A DNA stretch of 38,510 bases from contig NZ_JARUKY010000031.1 in assembly GCF_029688925.1 (NCBI RefSeq), forward strand, positions 1 to 38,510, given 5' to 3'. Position 1 is the stretch's first letter. The number at the start of each line of letters is the position of its first letter. This document shows, in pieces, positions 1 through 7,207 of this stretch. A program made the position numbers and the translations under genes. The notes beneath the pieces are model-generated. The model was not told the origin of the DNA. It did not search any database and saw only the letters and a program-made list of their open reading frames with translations. The stretch comes from Evansella sp. AB-P1 (GTDB lineage: Bacteria; Bacillota; Bacilli; Bacillales; Salisediminibacteriaceae).

Positions 1-114
1 ACAGGACCTCCGCACATTTCTTCACAGACATGCACTACCTGTCAGCTAAACACTTCCGCCACTTCGGCGTGTTAGGGACTTTCACCCGTTAGATCGATAC
101 GCTGCCAAGCGCAC
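1..114 (-). mobile_element. Group II intron, 5' end (partial, probably class C)
   Basis: Read on the minus strand, position 114 begins GTGCGC, the GUGYG-type 5' boundary of bacterial group II introns. It is followed by a domain I-like block with GGGTGAAAGTCCC (plus-strand 75-87) and a short GC hairpin (CGCC/GGCG with a GAAGT loop). The boundary falls three bases after a perfect terminator-type stem (118-147). Class C introns are known to insert just after terminator hairpins, so the context supports that class. Only the first 114 bases are present; the reverse transcriptase/maturase and 3' end lie beyond the left edge. I see the boundary motif and context; the class assignment is inferred. 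Confidence 0.72.
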
Positions 115-147
115 AAAGGCACCAAATTGAAGATGAAATTTGGTGCC
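115..147 (-). terminator. Terminator hairpin used as the intron insertion site
   Basis: The 11-bp arms GGCACCAAATT (118-128) and AATTTGGTGCC (137-147) are perfectly complementary with an 8-base loop. On the minus strand the stem is followed by TTT and then immediately by the group II intron. It most likely terminated the flavodoxin gene that ends at 290; the intron has split its T tract. Confidence 0.75.
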
Positions 148-193
148 TACTATAAAAGGTAAATGGTAAAAAATTCTACACTATGTTTGGTGA

Positions 194-278
194 ATAGGAA
201 ACATGACGTCGATTATTTAACCGTTTTCCACAGAACGTGGCCGTTACTTAAGAATTAGGCGCCTCATGTTTTCCTTAT
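194..278. repeat. Nested inverted repeat, 85 bp
   Basis: The outer arms ATAGGAAACATGA (194-206) and TCATGTTTTCCTTAT (264-278) pair with small bulges. Inside lie a smaller CCAC/GTGG hairpin and an AACCG/CCGTT-like pairing. The element sits in the 3' untranslated region of the flavodoxin gene, before the terminator. It could be a structured RNA, a small palindromic repeat or chance folding. Confidence 0.3.
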
Positions 279-289
279 CTATAGACCTT

Positions 290-781
290 TTAGGCAATTC
301 TCATTGTATTAAATGCATCTGCAAATTCTTCGATCCTTCTTTCATTTAAGGAAAATGTATCCTCAGTAGTTCCACTTACTTTTTTTACTATTAGTCGTTC
401 AAAAAAATTCATCTTTGAAATGAGAAACTCTCCACCAAACAAAGCATTATCAATAGATATTTCTCTTAATTCTTGAGGAAATGCATCCTCAAACTGTTGT
501 TCAGCTATTTCACCTTCACGCATGCAACATAAAAATAAACCTAGTCGTTTTTTAACTAAATCATTGTAATTTTCATTCATAAATTGCTTCATTTTTCTTT
601 GAATATTTCCGATATGGATGGAGGCTCCGATAATGACAGTGTCAAACTCAGACAAATCTAATACAGCATCATAGTCTTTTAAATTTAATAGCTTGACTTC
701 CCCCTGTAGGAGGTCAGCTAATTTTGTAGCTGCTTTTTCTGTTGTTCCATGTGACGTGCAATAAACAATTACATTTCTCAT
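290..781 (-). CDS. Flavodoxin-domain protein (HemG-like)
   Basis: This 163-residue protein has the flavodoxin fold start: a beta strand (VIVYCTS) followed by the FMN phosphate loop SHGTTEKAA at about residues 10-18, and a later GASIHIGNIQRKM segment typical of the HemG/flavodoxin_5 group. That family binds FMN; members include menaquinone-dependent protoporphyrinogen oxidase, but many Bacillus members have no assigned substrate. The start ATG at 781 is preceded by GAGGTGG. It is divergent from the aldo/keto reductase at 1135, so the two may share control through the 353-bp gap. A terminator at 115-147 follows. The fold is secure; the substrate is unknown. Confidence 0.85.
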   Translation of the reverse strand: MRNVIVYCTSHGTTEKAATKLADLLQGEVKLLNLKDYDAVLDLSEFDTVIIGASIHIGNIQRKMKQFMNENYNDLVKKRLGLFLCCMREGEIAEQQFEDAFPQELREISIDNALFGGEFLISKMNFFERLIVKKVSGTTEDTFSLNERRIEEFADAFNTMRIA

Positions 782-941
782 AAAAGTCCACCTCTATTCT
801 TATAGAATTTAAGACCTTACTTATTTTCATTATTTCGTTCTAATAAGTATATGTCCATACCATACTGTGGAAATTTTATGACAGTTTAGTTATGTGTCAT
901 TAGCATTTTTTAGATTTGATAAAAATCTACTATCTATTCAT

Positions 942-965
942 TAGTAACTTAATTAAACGTTACTA
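942..965. promoter_or_regulatory. Possible operator dyad in divergent promoter region
   Basis: The arms TAGTAAC (942-948) and GTTACTA (959-965) form a perfect 7-bp inverted repeat around a 10-base AT-rich spacer. It lies in the 353-bp gap (782-1134) between the divergent flavodoxin and aldo/keto reductase genes. A TATAAT at 997-1002 could be the -10 of the rightward promoter, but no good -35 is at the usual distance. No regulator is encoded next to it. I see nothing else of note in the gap. Confidence 0.35.
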
Positions 966-1134
966 GATAAATAAAAAATCAGTACTTTTCATCGTATATA
1001 ATAGTATCTATACTTATAGATAAGAAAGGGCTTACATCTTAAGAGATAATCTTCAATCTATGCCATTACTGAATTTCTAGGATGTTCTTCAACAAACCCT
1101 TTTAAATTACATAATATACAAGGAGTGAAGGTAC

Positions 1135-2151
1135 ATGGACTATCGTTATTTAGGAAAGACTGGTTTAAGAGTAAGTGAGCTATGCCTTGGAACTATGACT
1201 CTCGGTCGTGAAACAAACGAAGAAGATAGTTTTGATATTTTGGATCGCTTCGTTGAAGAAGGTGGAAATTTCATTGATACAGCGAATGTCTATTCACTAG
1301 GGACTTCCGAAGAAATTGTTGGGAAATGGCTTCAGGATAAACGAAGAGATGACTTTGTCGTTGCTACAAAAGTACGTTTTCCAATGGGAGAAGGACCGAA
1401 TGATGTTGGTACAAGTAGAAAGCATATTTTGTCTAGTGTTAAGGATAGTTTACGTCGCCTAGGTACGGACTACATAGACTTATATCAAGTTCATGCTTGG
1501 GATCAGCGAACGCCATTAGAAGAAACATTAAGTACATTAAATGACTTAGTTCGTGAAGGTTTAGTCCGCTATATTGGTGCTAGTAATTTTAAAGGGTGGC
1601 AACTGCAAAAGGCGATTGATATGAGTCGACAAAAGGGGTGGGAATCTTTCGTATGCCTGCAACCCCAATATAATCTTCTTAGTCGTGCTACTGAATGGGA
1701 ACTGATTGATGTATGTTTGAATGAAGGACTTGGGGTTATTCCATGGAGTCCATTACGAGGTGGCTGGTTAAGTGGAAAATATACAAAAGATATGGTAAAG
1801 CCACCAGAAGGTTCACGTATCTCCGTTGCAGCAGAAAAAGGCTGGAGTGAAACATGGGAAAAACATAATAATGATTTTACATGGGAAATTCTTGATACAT
1901 TGTATGCTGTTGCAGAAGAAGCAGGGAAAACTCCAGCTCAAGCTGCAATCAATTGGGTATTACATCGACCTGGTGTTACTGCACCTATTATTGGTGCACG
2001 AACGATGGAGCAGCTTGAAGCAAACTTAGGGTCCGCAGGATGGTCCTTAACAGATGAACAAGTTGAACGTCTAAATAAGGCAAGTAAATTATATGTCAGT
2101 TATCCATACAACGAAGACGCTATTCGTCAACGAAGAAAATTTAGAGAGTAG
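1135..2151 (+). CDS. Aldo/keto reductase (first of three in the window)
   Basis: A 338-residue NAD(P)H-dependent aldo/keto reductase with a TIM-barrel fold. The N-terminus [19 protein letters not shown] is the usual family start, and the catalytic tetrad is present: Asp48, Tyr53 (in FIDTANVY), Lys79 and His120. The cofactor end is seen in the [16 protein letters not shown] segment near the C-terminus. The physiological substrate cannot be told from sequence; aldehydes, diketones or sugars are all possible. The ATG has AAGGAGTG upstream at good spacing, and a T-tailed hairpin follows at 2159-2196. Apparently a single-gene unit. Confidence 0.93.
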   Translation: MDYRYLGKTGLRVSELCLGTMTLGRETNEEDSFDILDRFVEEGGNFIDTANVYSLGTSEEIVGKWLQDKRRDDFVVATKVRFPMGEGPNDVGTSRKHILSSVKDSLRRLGTDYIDLYQVHAWDQRTPLEETLSTLNDLVREGLVRYIGASNFKGWQLQKAIDMSRQKGWESFVCLQPQYNLLSRATEWELIDVCLNEGLGVIPWSPLRGGWLSGKYTKDMVKPPEGSRISVAAEKGWSETWEKHNNDFTWEILDTLYAVAEEAGKTPAQAAINWVLHRPGVTAPIIGARTMEQLEANLGSAGWSLTDEQVERLNKASKLYVSYPYNEDAIRQRRKFRE

Positions 2152-2158
2152 AGTTTAA

Positions 2159-2196
2159 AAGCATGGGAAGTTTACATCTTCCTATGCTTATTTTTT
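2159..2196 (+). terminator. Terminator of aldo/keto reductase
   Basis: AAGCATGGGAAG (2159-2170) pairs with CTTCCTATGCTT (2178-2189), with one G-T wobble, around a 7-base loop, followed by a T run. Confidence 0.85.
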
Positions 2197-2233
2197 AAAA
2201 AGGTAAGAATTTATAAAATTTTCACTTTGAAAG

Positions 2234-2358
2234 TTGTCTAGCTCCAGGCGCCATCGGCTCGAGGTCAAATAACCTACCCGATTAAAAGTGTAAGATCGCA
2301 CTTTTTATCGGCCAGAACATTTGCTTGTCGCCGATAGGCGGGCGCCTTGCGCTTTTCT
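2234..2358. repeat. Bacillaceae-type intergenic palindromic repeat
   Basis: A GC-rich island in AT-rich DNA with two nested stems. The outer arms are AGGCGCC-ATCGGC (2246-2258) and GCCGAT-AGGC-GGGCGCCT (2330-2347). The inner arms are CCGATTAAAAGTG (2278-2290) and CACTTTTTATCGG (2299-2311). The flanks TCTAGCTCCAGGCGCC and GCGCCTTGCGCTTTTCTT resemble a widespread Bacillaceae intergenic repeat that I recall from many genomes. No ORF is present. It makes up most of the 400-bp gap between the reductase and the cold-shock gene. Its function is unknown; it may be a non-autonomous mobile repeat or transcribed structure. Confidence 0.6.
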
Positions 2359-2551
2359 TATTACAAGTACTGAGTTTAAATTTTATTTCTTCAATAGGTT
2401 GCTTTTTTATAAATGATCTGTTATTCTAAATAAGAATTATATTTGTTCGGTATGTAAGGGAAACATAAGTTTTATACTTTTCGCCTTTGATATCTCAAGA
2501 GCAACTATAGTAATAAATCGTGGACATGGATCCACACAGGAGGAAACAAAC

Positions 2552-2752
2552 ATGCAACAAGGTACAGTAAAATGGTTTAACGCAGAAAAAGGTTTCGGAT
2601 TTATCGAAGTAGAAGGTGGAGACGATGTATTCGTACATTTCTCAGCTATCCAAGGCGAAGGTTTTAAATCTTTAGACGAAGGTCAAGCAGTTACTTTTGA
2701 AGTAGAGCAAGGTCAACGTGGACCTCAAGCTACTAACGTAAACAAAGCCTAA
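2552..2752 (+). CDS. csp: Cold-shock protein (CspA/CspB family)
   Basis: A 66-residue single cold-shock domain: [19 protein letters not shown] contains RNP-1 (KGFGFI, about residues 13-18) and DVFVHFSAI contains RNP-2. These five-stranded OB-fold proteins bind single-stranded RNA and DNA and act as RNA chaperones. The length matches Bacillus CspB/C/D, and the sequence cannot separate these paralogues. AGGAGG precedes the ATG, and a short strong terminator follows. The roughly 190-bp upstream stretch from the repeat to the start could hold the long leader common in this family, but I cannot identify a cold-box. Confidence 0.97.
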   Translation: MQQGTVKWFNAEKGFGFIEVEGGDDVFVHFSAIQGEGFKSLDEGQAVTFEVEQGQRGPQATNVNKA

Positions 2753-2761
2753 CTAAAACAA

Positions 2762-2788
2762 AAAGACTCTTTTTAGAGTCTTTTTTTT
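2762..2788 (+). terminator. Terminator of csp
   Basis: AAGACTCT and AGAGTCTT form a tight stem with a TTTT loop and an eight-T tail, starting just after the csp stop codon. Confidence 0.9.
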
Positions 2789-2901
2789 ATTTATATAAAT
2801 ATATATTCAAGCATCGTGTTGATCTAAGTAAAAATAGATTATTGCAAATGATGCGAAAACAGTCTGATACTATGCCAACAGAAAGTTATTTCAAAAAGCA
2901 T

Positions 2902-2959
2902 AAAAAAAGCTGACTATATAATGCCATATCCTGTTTAAGGATTGAGCAATATAGTCAGC
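2902..2959 (-). terminator. Terminator of the membrane protein at 3064-3603
   Basis: GCTGACTATAT (2909-2919) pairs with ATATAGTCAGC (2949-2959). The A run at 2902-2908 gives a T tail on the minus strand. Together with the csp terminator this fills most of the 310-bp gap before the next gene. Confidence 0.75.
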
Positions 2960-3063
2960 CAAGAAGAAATTTGATACAGTATTAATGGTAGATATTAATC
3001 ATAACATGTTTCGACAAAAAAACCTAATTAATCTGAATGGAAATTAATGTACTAAAATAAGTA

Positions 3064-3603
3064 TTAAGAATTATTGCTATCTTTTTGGTGAAATAAATAA
3101 ACAATAACAAAATAAATACCAGTAAATAATAGGATACAAATGCGAAACTCCCATAATGTATACAGTGAATATTTTTCCAAGTAATGATTTGCATCTATGA
3201 AGGATGCGAGCATTAAACCACCAAAAATAAATGTTCCTAGCATATATAACAGATTTTTCATACTTAAGTTGTTAAATTGATAAGGAGAAGGCTGGGTTTC
3301 AGTTGATGATGATAACGAACCTTTTTCAATAGTAACAGCAACTAGATCTTTTACTTTATCATTTATATTCTTCGATTTTATATTAAAATTCTTATTGAAT
3401 AGATAAACTGCCCCAAATAAAAGCCAAATAAAAACTAAGCTGACTCCTATTGCAAAAGGTACATTTCCCACACCTTCCATTTCTTGCAAATCCGAATAAA
3501 AGGCCCATCCAACAAATCCGTTATAGAGAAACAATACTGTAACCAAGCCGTATCCTCCGGTTAAATAACATAGTAGCTTTACTCCGTCTTTATATGCTTT
3601 CAT
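3064..3603 (-). CDS. Hypothetical four-helix membrane protein
   Basis: I do not recognise a family for this 179-residue protein. It shows four hydrophobic segments, at about residues 10-30, 50-70, 117-135 and 150-172. A polar stretch between helices 2 and 3 (about 72-112) is rich in Lys, Asn and Ser and could be a cytoplasmic loop. The ATG is preceded by GGAGGAAGGTG, so translation is well supported, and a terminator hairpin follows at 2902-2959. It is a lone gene with no helpful neighbours. Confidence 0.75.
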   Translation of the reverse strand: MKAYKDGVKLLCYLTGGYGLVTVLFLYNGFVGWAFYSDLQEMEGVGNVPFAIGVSLVFIWLLFGAVYLFNKNFNIKSKNINDKVKDLVAVTIEKGSLSSSTETQPSPYQFNNLSMKNLLYMLGTFIFGGLMLASFIDANHYLEKYSLYTLWEFRICILLFTGIYFVIVYLFHQKDSNNS

Positions 3604-3738
3604 ACACCTTCCTCCAAATTATGAAATTAATATTACTTACGTATTGTATATGGTATTGGTTTCATAATTGATTAATTAAATAAGCTCTATTCGGAAAGAA
3701 TGTTGTTTTATTAATAAAAAGGATTGATTTGGGATATG

Positions 3739-3747
3739 TGGTATAAT
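3739..3747 (+). promoter_or_regulatory. Extended -10 promoter
   Basis: TGGTATAAT (TGn followed by TATAAT at 3742-3747) lies 53 bases before the small membrane protein start at 3800. No good -35 is at 17 bp, as is usual for extended -10 promoters. Confidence 0.55.
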
Positions 3748-3799
3748 ATTATACAGAATTATCCAAAGTTTCAAAGGTGTTAAAGAAGAGGTGACTAAG

Positions 3800-3976
3800 A
3801 TGGATGATGGTGAATGGCATAAAACAATGATAGATGGTAATCGAGATGCTACTTTTACTGAAAATAAGACAGGGAAAACTAAAAATAAAGTGGTATCTCA
3901 AAGGAAATCGGCAATCTTTTCATTGCTACTCCTAGTGTTATTATTTGTAGTATTATGGTTGATATTTTCCACATAG
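3800..3976 (+). CDS. Small protein with one C-terminal membrane helix
   Basis: A 58-residue protein with a polar N-terminus (about residues 1-38, Lys/Thr/Asn-rich) and a single strongly hydrophobic C-terminal segment (SLLLLVLLFVVLWLIF) running almost to the end, so a tail-anchored topology is likely. I chose the ATG at 3800 rather than the GTG at 3791 because AGAGGTG (3787-3793) is the ribosome binding site and would overlap the GTG. An extended -10 promoter lies upstream. No family recognised. Confidence 0.55.
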   Translation: MDDGEWHKTMIDGNRDATFTENKTGKTKNKVVSQRKSAIFSLLLLVLLFVVLWLIFST

Positions 3977-4464
3977 TGAAAAGCGGTGGGCATTCAAAAG
4001 TCCTCTTTTTTTATGCAACTCTAAACATCTCTACGGTAGAACAATTGGATTTATGACTAGCGCTTAGAACTAACTGTTTAATTCTCTCTTCATGAGCCAA
4101 TCATTTGGTTTCGTTAAGGTAGCGGAACCAGTAAAGATAATTGTCCATTATTTGGTAGAAACACTATGAAAACGGTCCATCCACTGCATTAATCGTCTGG
4201 GATAACTTAAATATAGTTCGATCTCCGCTTTTGAAGGGTGCTTTCACCACAGGCATAAGAGCCACTTCTGTTCTGCGTTACTTCGTTTGTATTCACAGTA
4301 AATTCTATACTGCGGGCACGCACTCCATACTAAAGAGATTTTGTTTATCTAGTATTACCCTGTTGTCAAACAAAATAGGAACGTCTGGACTATAAATCAA
4401 TGGAACCATAGTTTAAAAACAAGCTATTATTAATATAAGAATGTAATTTAGGAGGGGAATAACC
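3977..4464. other. 488-bp gap, possible degraded coding remnant
   Basis: No intact gene is present. On the minus strand, about 4100-4310, short coding-like stretches in shifting frames are interrupted by stops; one open piece reads IELYLSYPRRLMQWMDRF. The base composition is less AT-rich than true intergenic DNA nearby. This could be a decayed transposase or other gene, but I cannot name the family. Confidence 0.3.
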
Positions 4465-4764
4465 ATGCCTACATGTAAAAATTGTAAGCAAGATTGGACT
4501 TGGAAACAAACAGTTAAAAGTGGATTTACTATGGACATTGGGATGAAATGTCCTCATTGTGACAAAAAACAATACCTTACTTCTAAATCACGTAAAAAAA
4601 CTGGACTATCTATTATTGCCATTCCTTTTACCCTAATTATTCCTGTTTTATTTGAAATTTCTTCTATAATAGCCATAAGTATATTTATAGGAACTGCTTT
4701 AATAGTGTTTGGGATTAACCCAATTTTAACTGATTTATCTAATGAGGAAGAACAATTGTGGTAG
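4465..4764 (+). CDS. TIGR04104-like cxxc_20_cxxc membrane protein
   Basis: A 99-residue protein beginning with a zinc-ribbon-like pair, CKNC at residues 4-7 and CPHC near residue 30, separated by about 20 residues. This is the defining pattern of the small Bacillus cxxc_20_cxxc family. Two hydrophobic segments follow (about 50-66 and 68-86) and a short acidic tail. The family's role is unknown. AGGAGGGG lies at good spacing before the ATG. The gene stands alone and converges on the HAAS protein gene. Confidence 0.8.
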   Translation: MPTCKNCKQDWTWKQTVKSGFTMDIGMKCPHCDKKQYLTSKSRKKTGLSIIAIPFTLIIPVLFEISSIIAISIFIGTALIVFGINPILTDLSNEEEQLW

Positions 4765-4794
4765 TTTACTATTTGTTTTCATTTTAATAATAAT

Positions 4795-5448
4795 TTAGTA
4801 GATAGCTACCTTAGTTTTTGCTGTTTTATATAATTTCACTAGGAAAATAAACAATATTGCCCACGCAACTAGATATCCCCCTAAAAAGTATAAGGAAAAC
4901 ATGGTAATTGTTTCAAATCTCACATATTGAAGGATTAGACCAAGCAAAGGAAAAGCTAAAAGTACGATCATGATTAAACTTGATTGACGGAGAACCTTCA
5001 ACTTTTGTGCATCTAAACGGGAATGAAAATATCCAAACAGAAAAAGACAACCGATAATAAATTTTATAGAGTAAGCAAGTAATGATCCTGCAACTGTTTC
5101 TGTTATTTCACCATAATGAACTGGTAAACTCATCAGTGCAAATCCAGAAGTAACTGCTACAAATGAAATATTAAATCCAAAGTTACTACTACTTACAATA
5201 TCATCTTGTTCCTTATTATATTGGTCAATTATTTCCGTTGCTAATTGTGATGCTGGAACAAAAGACGCGATAGCTTTCTTTTCCGCTACTTCTTCATTAC
5301 ATCCTGTTTCAGCTATAATTTCTTCTTTTAACGTTACGATATCATCTTTTATTTCATTAATATGCTGCTTCTTTTCTTCTAAAGGAAAGTAACGAAGCTT
5401 CGCATCAATTAGAGCTATATAGTCTTTCATATCTTCAAATTCTCTCAT
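4795..5448 (-). CDS. HAAS-domain membrane protein (PadR partner)
   Basis: A 217-residue protein with a soluble helical N-terminal part (about 1-85, with the EKKQHINEIKDDI pattern of HAAS/DUF1700 signalling domains) and four membrane helices at about 90-110, 119-141, 157-176 and 182-206. Such proteins are typically encoded directly downstream of a PadR regulator and are thought to take part in sensing. Its start overlaps the end of the PadR gene by 14 bp, which indicates translational coupling. The ribosome binding site GGAGG (5461-5465) lies inside the PadR coding end, about 12 bases from the ATG. The signal sensed is unknown. Confidence 0.8.
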   Translation of the reverse strand: MREFEDMKDYIALIDAKLRYFPLEEKKQHINEIKDDIVTLKEEIIAETGCNEEVAEKKAIASFVPASQLATEIIDQYNKEQDDIVSSSNFGFNISFVAVTSGFALMSLPVHYGEITETVAGSLLAYSIKFIIGCLFLFGYFHSRLDAQKLKVLRQSSLIMIVLLAFPLLGLILQYVRFETITMFSLYFLGGYLVAWAILFIFLVKLYKTAKTKVAIY

Positions 5449-5788
5449 TTTTATCGTTACCCTCCTTTAGCGATACAATAAATGAAAATAACTGTTCTAT
5501 AAATTCGAATCGTTCAGATAAAATTTGATTTCCTTCCTTAGTTGTAAAATAATATTTCCTACTCCTTCCACCGTGATCTTCCTGATACGATTCAATCCAA
5601 CCATTCATCGTTAATCTTCTTAAAATAGGGTATATCGATCCATTAGCAAGCTGAAGTCCGTTCACTTTTTGCAATTCTTTTGTAATTTCATATCCGTACA
5701 TAGCCTTTTTACTCACTAACAATAATATTGCTAATTCAAACATACCCTTCGTCAACTGATTGTTCCAATCCATTTTTTTATTGTTCAT
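5435..5788 (-). CDS. PadR family transcriptional regulator
   Basis: A 117-residue PadR-type winged-helix regulator. Family signatures are YGYEI (31-35), GSIYPIL (50-56) and GGRSRKYY (73-80, the wing). It probably represses its own operon with the overlapping HAAS gene. I take the ATG at 5788 as the start; an in-frame TTG at 5827 lies inside the operator palindrome and upstream of the predicted transcription start. There is no Shine-Dalgarno sequence before 5788, and the predicted transcription start coincides with that ATG, so the mRNA may be leaderless. Confidence 0.88.
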   Translation of the reverse strand: MNNKKMDWNNQLTKGMFELAILLLVSKKAMYGYEITKELQKVNGLQLANGSIYPILRRLTMNGWIESYQEDHGGRSRKYYFTTKEGNQILSERFEFIEQLFSFIVSLKEGNDKNERI

Positions 5789-5794
5789 AATAAA

Positions 5795-5830
5795 AGTGTA
5801 TTTGATTGATATATATATGTCAATCAAATA
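5795..5830 (-). promoter_or_regulatory. padR promoter overlapped by a 32-bp operator palindrome
   Basis: On the minus strand, TTGACA (plus 5818-5823), a 17-bp spacer and TACACT (plus 5795-5800) form a promoter whose +1 falls at 5788, the A of the PadR start codon. The inverted repeat TATTTGATTGA (5799-5809) and TCAATCAAATA (5820-5830), with a 10-base spacer, covers the -35 and spacer. This is the expected layout for PadR autorepression. Confidence 0.7.
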
Positions 5831-5973
5831 TATATAAATTAGACTTAGATATGTGAAGGGGAAGATTTTTTTAAGAAATGTAATTTAGAGTTTTAATATA
5901 AATTTGTTCATTCATGGTAAAAATTGAAACTTTATTATCTATTAATCGTATATTATTAAACTAATAAGTAAGA

Positions 5974-6315
5974 GTGGTGTCCAAATTGCAGTCGATGAAT
6001 ATTGGATTAAGGTTTTTATTAGAATTATGTGGCCTGTTTATCTATGGTTATTGGGGATATCAAGCAGCTTCTACTCCTATTACTAAAATTACTTTAGCAA
6101 TTGGAATTCCAGCTTTAGTAGCAATAATATGGGGAGTCCTCGGTTCTCCAAAAGCCCCAATTCAATTAACACCAGGTTTCCGTTTATTGTTTGAAATTAT
6201 TATATTTGGTTTACCTATTGTCCTCTTAATGTTTTTAGGGAAAATCAAAATTGCCGTACTTTATGGATTAATTACTGTAATTAACAAAATATTAATGTTT
6301 ATTTGGAACCAATAA
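5974..6315 (+). CDS. YrdB-like (DUF2568) membrane protein
   Basis: A protein of about 110 residues with four hydrophobic helices and the family-like N-terminus NIGLRFLLELCGLFIYGYWG. The second half carries GSPKAPIQL and FRLLFEIIIFGLP, typical of the YrdB group of small Bacillus membrane proteins of unknown function. The start is uncertain: GTG at 5974, TTG at 5986 or ATG at 5995. The AGAGTGGTG stretch at 5971-5979 would best serve the TTG at 5986. It is followed by a deaminase-like gene on the same strand after 27 bp, so they may be co-transcribed. Confidence 0.78.
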   Translation: MVSKLQSMNIGLRFLLELCGLFIYGYWGYQAASTPITKITLAIGIPALVAIIWGVLGSPKAPIQLTPGFRLLFEIIIFGLPIVLLMFLGKIKIAVLYGLITVINKILMFIWNQ

Positions 6316-6342
6316 ATATATTACATATTTGGAGGAGAAGAG

Positions 6343-6774
6343 ATGTTAAGAACAAAAAAGCTATCTATGAAAGACGATGAATTAATTAAAGCAGCAGAGA
6401 ATGTCATTAAGCGAAATTACAAGTATGGACGTCATCATATTGGTGCAGCAGTAAGGACAAATTCTGGGACCACATACTCAGCAGTACACCTTGAAGCCAA
6501 TGTTGGCAGAATAGCGGTTTGCGGAGAGGCAATGGCTCTTGGGAAAGCTATTTCAGAAGGAGAAAGGGAATTTGAAACGATTGTTGCTGTTGCTCACCCT
6601 CATCCCCATGAAAACATTGAGAATTGTTGGGGCGTTGCCCCATGTGGGATGTGTCGAGAATTAATAAGTGATTATGGTGAAAAAACCGAGGTAATTATTC
6701 CATATAAGGGTGAAGTAGTAAAATGCAATGTAATGGATTTAATCCCAGAAAAGTACGGGAATGAGGTTAAATAA
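6343..6774 (+). CDS. Cytidine/blasticidin deaminase-like protein
   Basis: A 143-residue member of the zinc-dependent cytidine deaminase superfamily. The zinc and catalytic signature is split as usual: Cys60-Gly-Glu62 (VCGEAMALG) supplies a ligand and the proton-shuttling Glu, and PCGMC supplies Cys101 and Cys104. The substrate-side stretch SAVHLEANVGR resembles the nucleoside-binding loop. The likely reaction is hydrolytic deamination of a cytosine-type base, but the substrate could be a nucleoside or an antibiotic such as blasticidin S. GGAGGAG lies before the ATG. The next gene starts 3 bp after the stop. Confidence 0.85.
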   Translation: MLRTKKLSMKDDELIKAAENVIKRNYKYGRHHIGAAVRTNSGTTYSAVHLEANVGRIAVCGEAMALGKAISEGEREFETIVAVAHPHPHENIENCWGVAPCGMCRELISDYGEKTEVIIPYKGEVVKCNVMDLIPEKYGNEVK

Positions 6775-6777
6775 GAG

Positions 6778-7059
6778 ATGGAAGTGAAAAGAGGTAGGAC
6801 AAAACCTAGTAATATAGCATGGATTTTGTATTTAATTGCAACAATTTTTCTGTTAACTGTTATTTTTCTAGTAATCGCTTTAGATAATCATTTAAATTCT
6901 TCCTTAAGTAAATTTGTCATAGGATTGCCTTTCTTATTGATATTTATGGGAAAGATATTAGTAATAACAGACATGAAAAAACAAGGTAAACCAATTTCAT
7001 TTCAAGTTGGTAGTGTTATTGGACTTTTTATTGTACTAGTCACATTATTATTTAACTAA
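6778..7059 (+). CDS. Hypothetical three-helix membrane protein
   Basis: A 93-residue protein with three hydrophobic segments at about 12-35, 44-63 and 75-92, and a basic N-terminus (MEVKRGRTK). It begins three bases after the deaminase stop and has only a weak GAGG upstream (in GAATGAGG), so it is probably translated by coupling. The function is unknown; the operon position suggests a link with the deaminase, but this is only inference. Confidence 0.65.
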   Translation: MEVKRGRTKPSNIAWILYLIATIFLLTVIFLVIALDNHLNSSLSKFVIGLPFLLIFMGKILVITDMKKQGKPISFQVGSVIGLFIVLVTLLFN

Positions 7060-7207
7060 TTTACAGAAATTTCCGAACGAGAAGGTCAATCTCCTACAGA
7101 TGTGGGAGTATTGGAAAAGTTTGAATTAATGCAAAAATCAGTTTATACATGATATCATCCTAGTATGAGTTATATGAAATCATCACTTTAGAAGGGGAGG
7201 CTTTATA

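Noticed and set aside
4390-4572. Minus-strand frame overlapping the cxxc_20_cxxc gene
   Set aside because: It covers the start and ribosome binding site of a recognisable gene on the plus strand and has no family features.
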